From positions 1 through 49,418 of the forward strand of contig CAMDEA010000043.1 in the NCBI GenBank assembly GCA_945893045.1: a stretch of DNA of 49,418 bases. The letters are read 5' to 3'. Positions 33,526 through 42,436 of this stretch are shown here, one piece after another. Both the position numbers and the translations under genes were made by a program. The notes beneath the pieces are model-generated. The model made no database searches. It saw only the letters and a list, made by a program, of their open reading frames with translations, and was not told where the DNA came from. Each line of letters starts with the position of its first letter. The stretch's first letter is position 1. The DNA is from Planctomyces sp. SH-PL62. Lineage in GTDB: Bacteria; Planctomycetota; Planctomycetia; Planctomycetales; Planctomycetaceae.

Positions 33526-34821
33526 ATGAATTGGCCGTGCAATCCCTTGATGAAACCGTCGGTGCGAAGCATGTTGCCTTTGACAAACTCCTCGGCGAAC
33601 GACGGCGCGGCATTGGGCGTCACGGCCGTTGAGAAAATGAGCTTCGCGGCGTTTGAATCTGCTGGTGAAGCGATCGTGATCACCGACCTTGCGGGCAACA
33701 TCCAGTACGCGAATCCGGTCTTTGAGCAGATCAGCGGGTATCGCCGAGACGAGATCATCGGGCAGAACCCGCGCATCTTGAAAAGCGGTAAGCACCCCGC
33801 TTCTTTTTATCAGCGTTTGTGGCAAACGCTCAGTCGTGGAGACGTCTGGCGCGGTTCGTTTGTGAACCGTCGCAAGGACGGCACGACGTACAACTCGGAG
33901 CAGACGATTTCGCCCGTGCTGGCCGCATCTGGCCAACAGATCGGTTACGTCTCGATCCACGAAGATGTCTCGGCGCGAGTGCAATTCGACGAAACACGCC
34001 GCGCTCGCGAACTGCAAAGCGTGCGCGACACCGCGGACGAGCGCGTGCGTCACGCCCGACTCGAACTGGAACTTGCCCGTCAGGTGCAAAACCGATTGTT
34101 CCCTCGCACGGCCCCAGTGATTGCCGGCTTTGATTTGGCGGGGTCGGTGCTCCCGGCGGAAGAGACGTGCGGCGATTACTACGACTTCATCCCGATGTCC
34201 GATGGCCGGTTGGGAATCGTGCTTGGAGATGTCAGCGGGCATGGACTGGGCCCCGCGCTGATCATGGTCGAAACGCGCGCCTGCCTGCGGACGTTGTTGC
34301 AAGGACTCGACAACGTCCAAGAGATCCTGCAACGCATCAATCAGCTCTTGGTTCACGATCTGGAAACCGGCAGGTTCGTCACCTTATTCCTGGCGATCCT
34401 CGATCCCGCCACACGATCGCTCACCTATTCCTCGGCGGGACAGCCGGGATACCACCTGCGTTCTTCCGGCCAAGTCACACGGCTGGAGAATTCGGGAATG
34501 GTCCTCGGTCTGTTGGACGACGCAGGCATCCCGCCCGGCGAGCGGATCACGTTGGCTCCGGACGAATTGATCTTCCTCGCGACGGACGGGCTTCAAGAAA
34601 CGCATACCAACGATGGCTCCATGTTCGGAATGGAACAGGCGCTGGATCTCGTGCGGATGAACCAGCACAAGCGATCGCGCGACATCCTTGAAGAGCTCAA
34701 CGCCTCAGCTTCCCGATTCCGGCAGGACGCTCCGCAAGAGGACGACATCACGATGGTCGTCATCAAGGGGCTGACTTCGGGATCTCCAGCCGGCAGCAGC
34801 CCAGATCAATGTGTTCGGTGA
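33526..34821 (+). CDS. PAS domain-SpoIIE (PP2C-type) phosphatase
   Basis: The 431-aa product has a PAS domain (residues about 40-150: ESAGEAIVITDLAGNIQYAN, GQNPRILKSGKHPASFY), a coiled linker (LELELARQVQNRLFP) and a SpoIIE/RsbU-type phosphatase domain. That domain contains ETCGDYYDFI, LGIVLGDVSGHGLGPALIM, FLATDGLQE and DDITMVVIKG, with the metal-binding aspartates in place. It probably dephosphorylates an anti-sigma-factor antagonist in a partner-switching pathway, with PAS as the sensor. It is 29 bp after the protease gene, and its end overlaps the convergent ArsR gene by 59 bp. Confidence 0.9.
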   Translation: MNWPCNPLMKPSVRSMLPLTNSSANDGAALGVTAVEKMSFAAFESAGEAIVITDLAGNIQYANPVFEQISGYRRDEIIGQNPRILKSGKHPASFYQRLWQTLSRGDVWRGSFVNRRKDGTTYNSEQTISPVLAASGQQIGYVSIHEDVSARVQFDETRRARELQSVRDTADERVRHARLELELARQVQNRLFPRTAPVIAGFDLAGSVLPAEETCGDYYDFIPMSDGRLGIVLGDVSGHGLGPALIMVETRACLRTLLQGLDNVQEILQRINQLLVHDLETGRFVTLFLAILDPATRSLTYSSAGQPGYHLRSSGQVTRLENSGMVLGLLDDAGIPPGERITLAPDELIFLATDGLQETHTNDGSMFGMEQALDLVRMNQHKRSRDILEELNASASRFRQDAPQEDDITMVVIKGLTSGSPAGSSPDQCVR

Positions 34822-35089
34822 TCCGCGCGGACTTCGTTCGCTGGAAGACCCCTTCGTGGAGACTGTAAACGACGAAGCGGCCTTCCTTCTTGCGTTCCAC
34901 CAGGCCCGCGTGGCGGAGCACTCCCAAGTGGTGCGAGATGGTCACGACTTCCAGTTCCAAACAGTCGGCCAATTCGCCCACGTTCATCGGGCAGACTCTG
35001 AGAGAGTCAATGATCTTGATGCGGATCGGGTCGCCGAGGGCACGCAGCTTTTCGGCACAGTGATCCGATTGCAGGGGATCGGCAATCAC
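34763..35089 (-). CDS. ArsR-family regulator next to a CobW GTPase
   Basis: The 108-aa product has a standard ArsR winged helix (LRALGDPIRIKIIDSL, LEVVTISHHLGVLRHAGLVE) and six cysteines, including a CC pair near the end (HIDLGCCRLE). GTG at 35089 overlaps the CobW stop codon by 4 bp, which fixes the start. It probably senses a metal and controls the CobW gene or distant targets. Its last 59 bp overlap the end of the phosphatase gene on the other strand. Confidence 0.85.
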   Translation of the reverse strand: MIADPLQSDHCAEKLRALGDPIRIKIIDSLRVCPMNVGELADCLELEVVTISHHLGVLRHAGLVERKKEGRFVVYSLHEGVFQRTKSARITEHIDLGCCRLEIPKSAP

Positions 35090-36204
35090 TTGGTCGCCCC
35101 TTCCAGAATGCGATGCGTCGGCACGGGGCGGCCGGGGCGGAAGCATTGCAGCGTGTCGATCTGCGACTCGGCGGGAAGCGCGGCGCACGCGGCGTGGACG
35201 ACCTCGCGCACCAGTCGTTCGAGTTCCGCGGGATCGGTGGCGACACGCGCGTTGACCACCACGCTGGCTTGCGACACGCGGCAGTTCGATGGGAGCGACA
35301 GTTCCGGTTCGGTGAAGCTGCTGACGAGATTGGCGACGCCGTAAAAACCTTCCCACAAACCGATCGTCTTGAGGTGCGCCGTCTCAGCACCGATGGCGGA
35401 GAACTCCGCTCGCAGCCGGCGGATGATGTCGAGCAACAGATCATCCAGCTCAAATCCGCCTGCGGCGGACTTGGCAGTGACACGAATCTGACTATTGAGC
35501 CAACCGAGTTCGGCTTCGCCATCCGCATAGATATCGTAATCCACGTCCATCACGCGCTGACCGAAGTTGCCGCGTTGTTCCAAGAACTCACCGAGCGCCG
35601 TGAATCCCTCGCCGGACTTCGCGGACATGCGCAGGACCGGCCGGCCGGGGAATTGTTCTTCCAACTGCCGCGTCAGATCGCGTACCGCGTCCGCCGATAA
35701 CTCGTCGATCCGGTTGATGACGACGAAGTCCGCCTCTTCAATCTGCTTGCGAAAGATGTAGGCCGCCTTCGGTGAGAATCCGGCTCCCGCTTCGTTCCGC
35801 AGAATCTTCGCTCCGTGGCTGGGCTTGATGATCACGCCGTACGGAGCCACATCCAACGGTTGCTCGTAGATCTGCACCAATGGTCGCACGACGGTCGCGA
35901 CGAGATCCGTGCAACTGCCGACCGGCTCGGCGATGATCACATCGGGACGCTCCGCGACACCGAGCTTCTCGACGGTTGAGGTCAGCGCATTGAAGTTGCA
36001 GCAGAAGCACGAGCCGGCCACTTCACCGACCTCGAAGCCTTGTGCTCGCAAGCTGTTGGTATCGACCAGATCGGTGGTCTGGTCGTTGGTCACGATCCCC
36101 ACGCTCAGCCCTTGCGCCAGATAATGCCGCGCGAGCCGCGCAATGGTCGTCGTTTTGCCGGCTCCCAAGAATCCGCCGATCATCACGAAACGGGGGTTGC
36201 TCAT
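35086..36204 (-). CDS. CobW/COG0523-family GTPase (metallochaperone-like)
   Basis: The 372-aa product has Walker A at residues 10-19 (GGFLGAGKTT), the metal motif CFCC at 66-69, the IIAEPVGSCTD loop, and NRIDEL in place of NKxD. COG0523 proteins deliver zinc, cobalt or other metals to target enzymes. The C-terminal region is longer than in minimal members. Overlap with an ArsR gene suggests metal-dependent control. The carbonic anhydrase domain encoded just upstream (36401) would be a possible zinc client, which is inference. Confidence 0.9.
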   Translation of the reverse strand: MSNPRFVMIGGFLGAGKTTTIARLARHYLAQGLSVGIVTNDQTTDLVDTNSLRAQGFEVGEVAGSCFCCNFNALTSTVEKLGVAERPDVIIAEPVGSCTDLVATVVRPLVQIYEQPLDVAPYGVIIKPSHGAKILRNEAGAGFSPKAAYIFRKQIEEADFVVINRIDELSADAVRDLTRQLEEQFPGRPVLRMSAKSGEGFTALGEFLEQRGNFGQRVMDVDYDIYADGEAELGWLNSQIRVTAKSAAGGFELDDLLLDIIRRLRAEFSAIGAETAHLKTIGLWEGFYGVANLVSSFTEPELSLPSNCRVSQASVVVNARVATDPAELERLVREVVHAACAALPAESQIDTLQCFRPGRPVPTHRILEGATK

Positions 36205-36400
36205 CTCTGCTCCAGCGTCTGAAGGGGGTCGCAAAACTCTCTTTGTTGAATCGACGATGCTTCCGGAACGCGCTCACGGATCGAAGGGCCACCGACTCGT
36301 CGCAGACCGGAGCGACGTTCTAACGTCCCTTTGAGTGTCAGACAAACTAACAAACGCCGATCTGGCGGCAGTTCATCGCGTGTTGCTGCAACGCGAGCGA

Positions 36401-38662
36401 TTAGCTTGCGGCGGCGGACTGAGCGGCGTCCGACTCTTCCGTGAAGAAGTCAATTTGTCCGGTAACGACGTCGTACATCGCGCCGACCACGACGATCTGG
36501 CCTTCCTGCACCAGTCGATTGATGGTGCGACTTTCCCGCAGGATGCTTTCGACCGTGTGCATGACATTCCGGCGGGCGACGGCGTCGACCAAGTTCGCTC
36601 TTTCCTTCGCGGACCATTGCTCCAAATGTTGGCACGACGGCAGGTCGATCGCACTTTGGATCTCGCGGATGATCGGCTCCAGATTCTGGCAGCCGGTCGC
36701 CTGCTCGACGTTGTCCTGCGAGCCAGCGAGATTGACGGCGGCCGTCACCGCGCCACATTGAGTGTGTCCAACGACGGCAATCAGCTTCGCTCCGGCGACG
36801 GCGCAGCCATATTCCATACTGCCGAGCACCTTCTGGCTGATGATGTTGCCGGCGATGCGGATGCTGAAAATGTCCCCTAGTCCCAGATCGAAAATCAACT
36901 CGCCCGGCGTGCGCGAGTCGATGCAACTCAAGAGGACCGCCAGCGGGTGCTGCCCCAAGGCGGTCGCTTGCAGTTGTCGCCCCAGATCCCGCGTCAACCG
37001 CTTCCCCGTGCGAAAGCGTTCGTTGCCCTCTTGGAGAATTTGCAGCACTTGGGCCGACGTGAGCAATCCTTGCAGATCGCAGGTCGAGTAATCCACGTAC
37101 TGAATCTCGTCGCGAAGTTTGTACTTGTCCCGAAAACCGCGCAAGCTGACCTTCACGCCGCGAATCGGGGCCGTTTTCTCTTTGAAGTCGTGAATCAGGC
37201 TGAGAATGTCCGGGTCGATATAGACCGTATTGAGAGCGTCTAACAGGACATGGCCACCGCGAGGTATCGAATTCAGGACTTGGTCCAATGCCGCGCGGTT
37301 CAGAAAACTAACCTGATTGGCCAGCTCAACGTGTAAAACGTCGCCTCCCAAGTGCCGTTCCACGATGGTCCGCAACGGCCGCCGCACATTGCTGCGCAAG
37401 ATAAACATCAGACTGATCGCCAAGCCGATCCCGATTCCGATCAGCAGATCAGTCAGGACGATCGAGACCACCGTCAACACAAACGGCAGGAATTGATAGC
37501 GACCTTCGCTCCACATCTGCCGCACCAGCGCGGGACTGGCCAGCTTCAAGCCCGTGACCAGCAGGATCGCGGCCAGACAGGACAACGGAATCATGTTCAA
37601 CCAGACGGGCAGGAACATCACAGACACCAGCAGCAGCAGACCATGCACGATCGTCGCCAGCTTCGTCTGGCCTCCCGCGTTGATATTCACCGAACTTCGC
37701 ACAATCACCGACGTCACCGGGATGCCGCCGATTAAACCGACCAACACGTTGCCGATGCCTTGCGCGATCAGCTCGCGACTGGATGGCGAGGAGCGTTGCT
37801 TCGGGTCGATCTTGTCGACCGCTTCCAAGTTCAGCAGCGTCTCCAACGAGGCGACAATCGCGATCGTCAGTCCGGAGGTGTAGACGGCCGGATTGGTCCA
37901 CTGCGAAAAATCAGGGGAGATCAGAAAACTTCGGAACTCGCTGAAACTTTTCGCGACCGGCACTTGGACCAGGTGACTGGCTTCAATCTCCCAGCCCCAG
38001 ACCGAGTGTTGAAAGAGTCGGCTCAACCCCACGCCCAACAGTACCACGACCAGCGGGGCCGGTATGCTGGATTTCTTCAGCGACGGAATCTTGTTCCAGA
38101 ACATCAAGACCGCGATCGACAGCAGGCCGATCAAGGCCGCGCCCGGATGTAAGTCTCCGAGCATCGCGTAGAACTCGGTCAGCGTATTTTCATGATCTGG
38201 TTGCGAGAACGACATCTCCCCTTCGGGATCGGTGTCGTGCCCCAGCACATGCGGGATCTGCTTCAGAATCAGGATGACGCCAATCGCCGCCAACAATCCC
38301 TTGATCACGCTGCTGGGAAAAAACGCGGACAAAGAACCGGCTCTTGCCAATCCCAATCCAATTTGGATGAGTCCCCCAACCATCACGGCCAGGAGAAACG
38401 TCTCGAATGATCCCAGTGACACCAATTGAGCCGCGACAATCGCCGTCAGACCGGCGGCCGGGCCGCTGACGCTGGTGTGCGATTGACTGATGATGCCGAC
38501 CACAATGCCGCCGACGATGCCGGCCAGCAGTCCTGAAAACAACGGCGCGTTGGACGCCAGGGCAACCCCCAAACAGAGCGGTAACGCGACCAAAAACACC
38601 ACCATGCCGGCGGTCAGGTCGCGCGGCAAACTGGTTCTTGAAAACATTTGGGTTGTGGGCAT
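36401..38662 (-). CDS. SulP anion transporter-STAS-beta-carbonic anhydrase fusion
   Basis: The 753-aa product has a SulP membrane domain with about 10-12 helices (LVALPLCLGVALASNAPLFS, GIVVGIISQSHTSVSGPAAG), a STAS-like segment (residues about 420-520: HVLLDALNTVYIDPDILSLI) and a beta-carbonic anhydrase domain from about residue 545. That domain has Cys580 and Asp582 in SCIDSR and His633/Cys636 in GHTQCGAV, so the zinc site is complete. It probably imports bicarbonate and interconverts it with CO2 on the cytoplasmic side. SulP-carbonic anhydrase fusions are known in several bacterial groups. Confidence 0.92.
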   Translation of the reverse strand: MPTTQMFSRTSLPRDLTAGMVVFLVALPLCLGVALASNAPLFSGLLAGIVGGIVVGIISQSHTSVSGPAAGLTAIVAAQLVSLGSFETFLLAVMVGGLIQIGLGLARAGSLSAFFPSSVIKGLLAAIGVILILKQIPHVLGHDTDPEGEMSFSQPDHENTLTEFYAMLGDLHPGAALIGLLSIAVLMFWNKIPSLKKSSIPAPLVVVLLGVGLSRLFQHSVWGWEIEASHLVQVPVAKSFSEFRSFLISPDFSQWTNPAVYTSGLTIAIVASLETLLNLEAVDKIDPKQRSSPSSRELIAQGIGNVLVGLIGGIPVTSVIVRSSVNINAGGQTKLATIVHGLLLLVSVMFLPVWLNMIPLSCLAAILLVTGLKLASPALVRQMWSEGRYQFLPFVLTVVSIVLTDLLIGIGIGLAISLMFILRSNVRRPLRTIVERHLGGDVLHVELANQVSFLNRAALDQVLNSIPRGGHVLLDALNTVYIDPDILSLIHDFKEKTAPIRGVKVSLRGFRDKYKLRDEIQYVDYSTCDLQGLLTSAQVLQILQEGNERFRTGKRLTRDLGRQLQATALGQHPLAVLLSCIDSRTPGELIFDLGLGDIFSIRIAGNIISQKVLGSMEYGCAVAGAKLIAVVGHTQCGAVTAAVNLAGSQDNVEQATGCQNLEPIIREIQSAIDLPSCQHLEQWSAKERANLVDAVARRNVMHTVESILRESRTINRLVQEGQIVVVGAMYDVVTGQIDFFTEESDAAQSAAAS

Positions 38663-38840
38663 GAAGTGACCTCGTCGAAGGCATTGCCGATCGCGCGCGC
38701 CTGGCAGCGCGCGCTTCGTCGGTGTTGATTGCGGAAGCGGAATCCAAGTCAGTCAACTTGGCAGTGAGCGTCAGGCGCATGACCCGACGATCGAACATGA
38801 CCCACTCACAGCAGAGGCGGGTCACACATCCCAAAGTCGC

Positions 38841-39194
38841 TCAACAGTGCCGCGGGCCGCAACGTCCCCAGAGCGAGACTTGTCCCGCCGACGGCCAACG
38901 GACGCACCCGCTCGGAGGAATCGAGCTGACGTTGTGCGTGGGCCGCAACGATTGCCGAACGCCAGTCTGCTCGCGTCGTGTTCGACGCTGAACACGGTTG
39001 GACTCGGACAACGTCACTTCCGCGAGTTCAATTTCCTCGCTCGCGTCGGTCGGGTCGCTTTCTTCGCAGCGCACATCATCCGGCAAAAGCGAGAACATGA
39101 CCGGTGATGCCGGCAACAACACCGACAGCAGACAACTCAGCCACACGCACAGCCAGGAATGATGGCGAGATTGGAACGTCATGGAGGATGTCAT
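38841..39194 (-). CDS. Small exported hypothetical protein
   Basis: The 117-aa product from ATG 39194 has a hydrophobic leader (WLCVWLSCLLSVLLPASPVM), an acidic stretch (EESDPTDASEEIELAE) and an Arg-rich end. I recognise no family. The leader and acidic mature part support a real secreted protein, but the start is uncertain and the C-terminal half is less convincing. Confidence 0.45.
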   Translation of the reverse strand: MTSSMTFQSRHHSWLCVWLSCLLSVLLPASPVMFSLLPDDVRCEESDPTDASEEIELAEVTLSESNRVQRRTRREQTGVRQSLRPTHNVSSIPPSGCVRWPSAGQVSLWGRCGPRHC

Positions 39195-39309
39195 CGTCAG
39201 GAATCGAGCACCGGATGAGCATGGAGGGAAAGACTTCAACATGCCGGGCATTGTTCCCATTTTGACAATCCGCACAAGGCATTTCAGAACGAGCGTCGGC
39301 TGAGTTTCC

Positions 39310-41118
39310 TCAACGCCGACGACTTCGCCCACGCGGATCGAGTGGCTGCCAGAGTAACTCGATCTTCTGCCAACGGTCGCAGTCGGGGGGCAACCCGGCG
39401 GCTTTCAGAATCCGTTCGATGTGGAACCAGCGGAGAGGTTGTTGCTGCTCGATGCGATTCAAGTCGCGAATGAGGACGGCGTAGCCGAACGGCAGCCGCG
39501 AACAGAATTCGCGCAGCGTCGGAGCCACTTCGGCGACAAGCAACCGCAGTTCGGTGGCCAACGGGGGATGTCCCTGCGACACGAGCGAGGCGCGATAGCG
39601 GTTCGTCCAGTCGCGCCGCGTCTGGCTGAGATCGCTAACTTCACCGACGCGCGCAATCTGTTTCAATTCTGGCCAGGTCGGCACTTCGAGGCCGTGCGCG
39701 ATGGCATGCAGGCGGCGCGTCCAGGTTTTCTCCAACCCTGCCTGTCGTAGTCGGCGAGCCAACGGCACCGTGCCTCCTTCGCGCTGAGCCAGCCGTTGAA
39801 TCAGTTCGGTGACCGAGCTGGGATTTTTCCAGGCTTGCCGCGCGGTTTCACAGTCGCGCTGGTACTGAAACAGTTCTTGCAGCCGCAGCTTTCCGAATTG
39901 ATGAATGGCATCGATGATTCGCACCTTGGCCGAATCGAGAACGTGTTCAATGCCCCGTTCGATTTTCTGGTATTCGAGATTCGTGTAGCCCAGGAACTTG
40001 GCGGTCTGAGGAATCTCAAAGCCATACAGCTCGCGGGCCAGGCGAATATCGACGCGGGTCTCTGGGCGGCGACGGCAGTGGAAGAGCCGGCGGTGATCGC
40101 ACCACAAGTCCAGCAGACGCGATTGCTCGGCCGTGTCTGGCGTCAGCAGCGCGGCGAGGCCCGCCGGAAACGCCTGCATCGAATACATGCCGTCTTCTTC
40201 GATGTGCTTGATGATGCGAGCCGGCTTCTTGCCGCCGATGCGGAACAGATCGGCTATTGCGCGACGCGACTGACCTTGTTGCTCACGCAGTTCCTGCAAT
40301 CGCTCCCCGAAGGTCTGTCGCGATTGTTGCTGCTGCTCGCGAAGGTTTTTCTGCCACAACTGTTTGAGCGCCCGCAGCTCAGCGGGAGTGCGACACAAAC
40401 TTTCGGCCGGCTTGGCGATTTCGTCCCAGAGAGGCAATTCAAAATAGCAGAGCCGCTTCATCGAATTCGACGACACCCCCAGCGTTCGCAGGTAGCTCTC
40501 CGAACGGCCCTGGCGCGCACACAACATGCACAGCTCCGCCCATGCCGGTGGATAGCCTCGGTCGATGAACCGCTGGCGTTCGGTTTTCTGCCAGACGGAT
40601 TCGGCTTGTGCTTCGTCCTCGCCCACCAGCCGGCAGAAGCGCCGCAACAGCGACAACGGCACCGGGAAATGCCCGCGACGATATTCCCACAACGTACACG
40701 CACTGAGCTTCACGCGGCGCGCTAATTCCGTCAGCGAGCCGGCTTGCATTTCGTAGCGAGCGATCAATTCGGGAATGGACTCAGGAGCTCCGACGTAGAG
40801 CCGGCACAGCTCTTCGACTTGCTCAGCAGCGACCTCACACCGTTTGCAGAATTCGACAAACCGCTGCATCGTGCGGCAGGTCGGTGTGTGGACTCCCAAC
40901 TCCATGTCGCGGAGCGCGGCGCGGCTGACTCCCGACTGACGCGCGAATTCCAATCGCGTCATGCTCAGGGTTTTCGCGCGGATCTTCACGGCCACTTGCG
41001 CCAGCGGCGGGGCCTGCTTGGATCGAGCCAACGACCGCAGCCGCAGGTTCGCATTGCGCAGGGCGTGGCCGGTCAGTCCTTTTGAACCGTTACGGGACTT
41101 GCTCGCATCATGCGGCAT
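39310..41118 (-). CDS. Large protein with several HTH (XRE-like) segments
   Basis: The 602-aa product contains repeated helix-turn-helix-like units: LEFARQSGVSRAALRDMELG (residues about 55-75), LTELARRVKLSACTLWEYRR (about 130-150), a weaker one around GQSRRAIADLFRIGGKK (about 285) and ETAKFLGYTNLEYQKIERG-like sequence near 375. It is very rich in Arg, Leu and Gln and has no membrane segment or enzymatic motif. It may be a multi-domain DNA-binding protein. ATG 41118 is chosen because upstream sequence looks non-coding. No named family was recognised. Confidence 0.7.
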   Translation of the reverse strand: MPHDASKSRNGSKGLTGHALRNANLRLRSLARSKQAPPLAQVAVKIRAKTLSMTRLEFARQSGVSRAALRDMELGVHTPTCRTMQRFVEFCKRCEVAAEQVEELCRLYVGAPESIPELIARYEMQAGSLTELARRVKLSACTLWEYRRGHFPVPLSLLRRFCRLVGEDEAQAESVWQKTERQRFIDRGYPPAWAELCMLCARQGRSESYLRTLGVSSNSMKRLCYFELPLWDEIAKPAESLCRTPAELRALKQLWQKNLREQQQQSRQTFGERLQELREQQGQSRRAIADLFRIGGKKPARIIKHIEEDGMYSMQAFPAGLAALLTPDTAEQSRLLDLWCDHRRLFHCRRRPETRVDIRLARELYGFEIPQTAKFLGYTNLEYQKIERGIEHVLDSAKVRIIDAIHQFGKLRLQELFQYQRDCETARQAWKNPSSVTELIQRLAQREGGTVPLARRLRQAGLEKTWTRRLHAIAHGLEVPTWPELKQIARVGEVSDLSQTRRDWTNRYRASLVSQGHPPLATELRLLVAEVAPTLREFCSRLPFGYAVLIRDLNRIEQQQPLRWFHIERILKAAGLPPDCDRWQKIELLWQPLDPRGRSRRR

Positions 41119-41279
41119 ACCAAACTCCGGAAGGCAGGAGGAGTCGGCGGGCGGGATCCGGTTGGGCGGGGAGAACAATTGCAGAATGACAACAAACCGC
41201 TCTCGCATCAAGGTTGCCTGATGGCTTGAGGCCACGACGGGACGCACTTTGCATCGGCGATGGTTTCGAGCAATGCCCC

Positions 41280-41506
41280 CATCGACCTCGCGTCGATGGA
41301 GCGAAAGATGGCGAGCTAATCAGCGGCAATACGATCCGTTGTCAGCCCCCATCCGCCTCGTGCGGATGGTGAATCAGATTCCTCGACGTTACTCACTCAG
41401 CGATCTTCTTCACCATCCGCACGAGGCGGATGGGGTCTAAGAAACGTTCTGACCAAGCCACATCGTTAGCACGCCATCGGACGCTCCATCCAGGCAAGCT
41501 GGATGG
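41280..41506. repeat. Nested array of four hairpins upstream of a cytochrome-like gene
   Basis: Hairpins with 5-nt loops lie at 41280-41298 (CATCGAC/GTCGATG arms), 41349-41369, 41413-41433 and 41486-41506 (all CCATCC...GGATGG). The second and third are exact reverse complements of each other including the loop, and the segments between hairpins 1-2 and 3-4 also match in inverse (GATGGCGwGCTAA). The whole is an imperfect palindrome of palindromes. It occupies most of the 580-bp gap between the HTH gene and the cytochrome-like gene. Confidence 0.85.
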
Positions 41507-41634
41507 GGGCGAGCCAACGACATCTACAGCTCACTGTGCGAAACCATCTCAAACAGTGCGGTGCCGCTCAGTCGTAGCCCGCTGCATTCAAAGTCGCACA
41601 TCGTCCGTGGCTGATATTGCGAGCTGGTTAGGCA

Positions 41635-41650
41635 TGGAACACCGTTTGCC
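41635..41650 (+). promoter_or_regulatory. Sigma-54 type promoter for the cytochrome-like gene
   Basis: TGGAACACCGTTTGCC matches the -24/-12 consensus at 10 of 12 defined positions with exact spacing. The predicted start near 41661 leaves a leader of about 41 nt before ATG 41702, with AGGAG close to the start codon. Confidence 0.6.
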
Positions 41651-41701
41651 AAGCTCTCTGAGTGTGTTTGGTGACTCACCTTTTCAGTCAGGAGACTTGT
41701 G

Positions 41702-42208
41702 ATGAAAACAGCTCGATGGGGTTGGAGCGCATTGGCCGTCGCGTTGATCGGTGTGGGTGGTCTGACGATGACACAGTTCGCGGCTACGCAGGAGACTCAG
41801 GCACCGAAGAAGGCCGAACCTGCGCAAAAAGAGGACGAGAAGCCGGCGAAGAAGAAGGACGAGAAGACGACACCTGCTCGCCAAGGAGTGTCGAAGTTTA
41901 TGCGGATGAAGTTGGAAGCCTCCCAACAGGTACTGGCCGGGCTCGCTCTGGAAGATTTTGAACTGATTCAGGAAGGGGCCTCGAAACTCGAAGAGATGAG
42001 CGCTGCCGAGAAGTGGCGTGTCACCAACGATCCGTTCTTCCGCGAGCACAGCGTTGATTTCCAACGAGTGGCTCAGCGGTTGGTCAAGAACGGGAAAGAC
42101 GGCAAGCTCGACGCGGCCGCGCTGTCGTGGCTCGAAATGACATTGCAGTGCATCGAGTGCCACAAATGGGCGCGAGCCAATCTGATCGTGGATCAATCAG
42201 CCCGCTAA
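41702..42208 (+). CDS. Exported cytochrome c-like protein
   Basis: The 168-aa product has a signal peptide (WSALAVALIGVGGLTMTQFA), a Lys/Glu-rich linker (KKAEPAQKEDEKPAKKKDEK) and a helical domain with CIECHKWAR near the end (Cys150-His154). This is the single C-terminal haem site of cytochrome c'/c-556-like proteins. AGGAGA precedes the start; GTG at 41699 is directly before ATG 41702 and could also be used. It lies behind a sigma-54 type promoter. Confidence 0.8.
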   Translation: MKTARWGWSALAVALIGVGGLTMTQFAATQETQAPKKAEPAQKEDEKPAKKKDEKTTPARQGVSKFMRMKLEASQQVLAGLALEDFELIQEGASKLEEMSAAEKWRVTNDPFFREHSVDFQRVAQRLVKNGKDGKLDAAALSWLEMTLQCIECHKWARANLIVDQSAR

Positions 42209-42213
42209 AAGTG

Positions 42214-42312
42214 AAGGGTCGTGCGTTCAAGATTCAAAATTGGCGGCGATGACTCTAAGACGCTGCTGAATTCATACTCCGCCAATTTTGAATTTTGAAC
42301 GCACGACCCCTT
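42214..42312. repeat. Long inverted repeat with TTTGAATTTTGAACG arms, copy 1
   Basis: Arms 42214-42246 and 42279-42312 are reverse complements apart from one mismatch and a one-base difference in length. The same arms occur at 45847-45945 around a different loop. It begins 5 bp after the stop codon of the cytochrome-like gene. Confidence 0.9.
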
Positions 42313-42328
42313 TGGTTCTGAGCTTGCC
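42313..42328 (+). promoter_or_regulatory. Weak sigma-54 type site before the cardiolipin synthase gene
   Basis: TGGTTCTGAGCTTGCC has GG and GC at the right 10-bp spacing but matches only 8 of 12 defined positions. It directly follows the palindrome at 42214-42312 and would give a leader of about 100 nt. Confidence 0.25.
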
Positions 42329-42436
42329 TCAGTGGGGGGCTTGTTCAAAGTGCGGCGAGTTTGGACTTGGCACATCGGAACGAGGTTGCTCTGCTCATGA
42401 GCGACAGGCGGGGTGCCTGTCGCTACGGGCACGAAC

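Noticed and set aside
41204..41219. Minus-strand sigma-54 site before the 39310 gene
   Set aside because: Only GG and GC spacing and few other positions fit (about 7 of 12).
41270..41640. Integron attC-like sites (GTTAGC/GCTAAC pieces)
   Set aside because: No paired core sites with proper spacing and no integrase gene; better explained by the nested hairpins.
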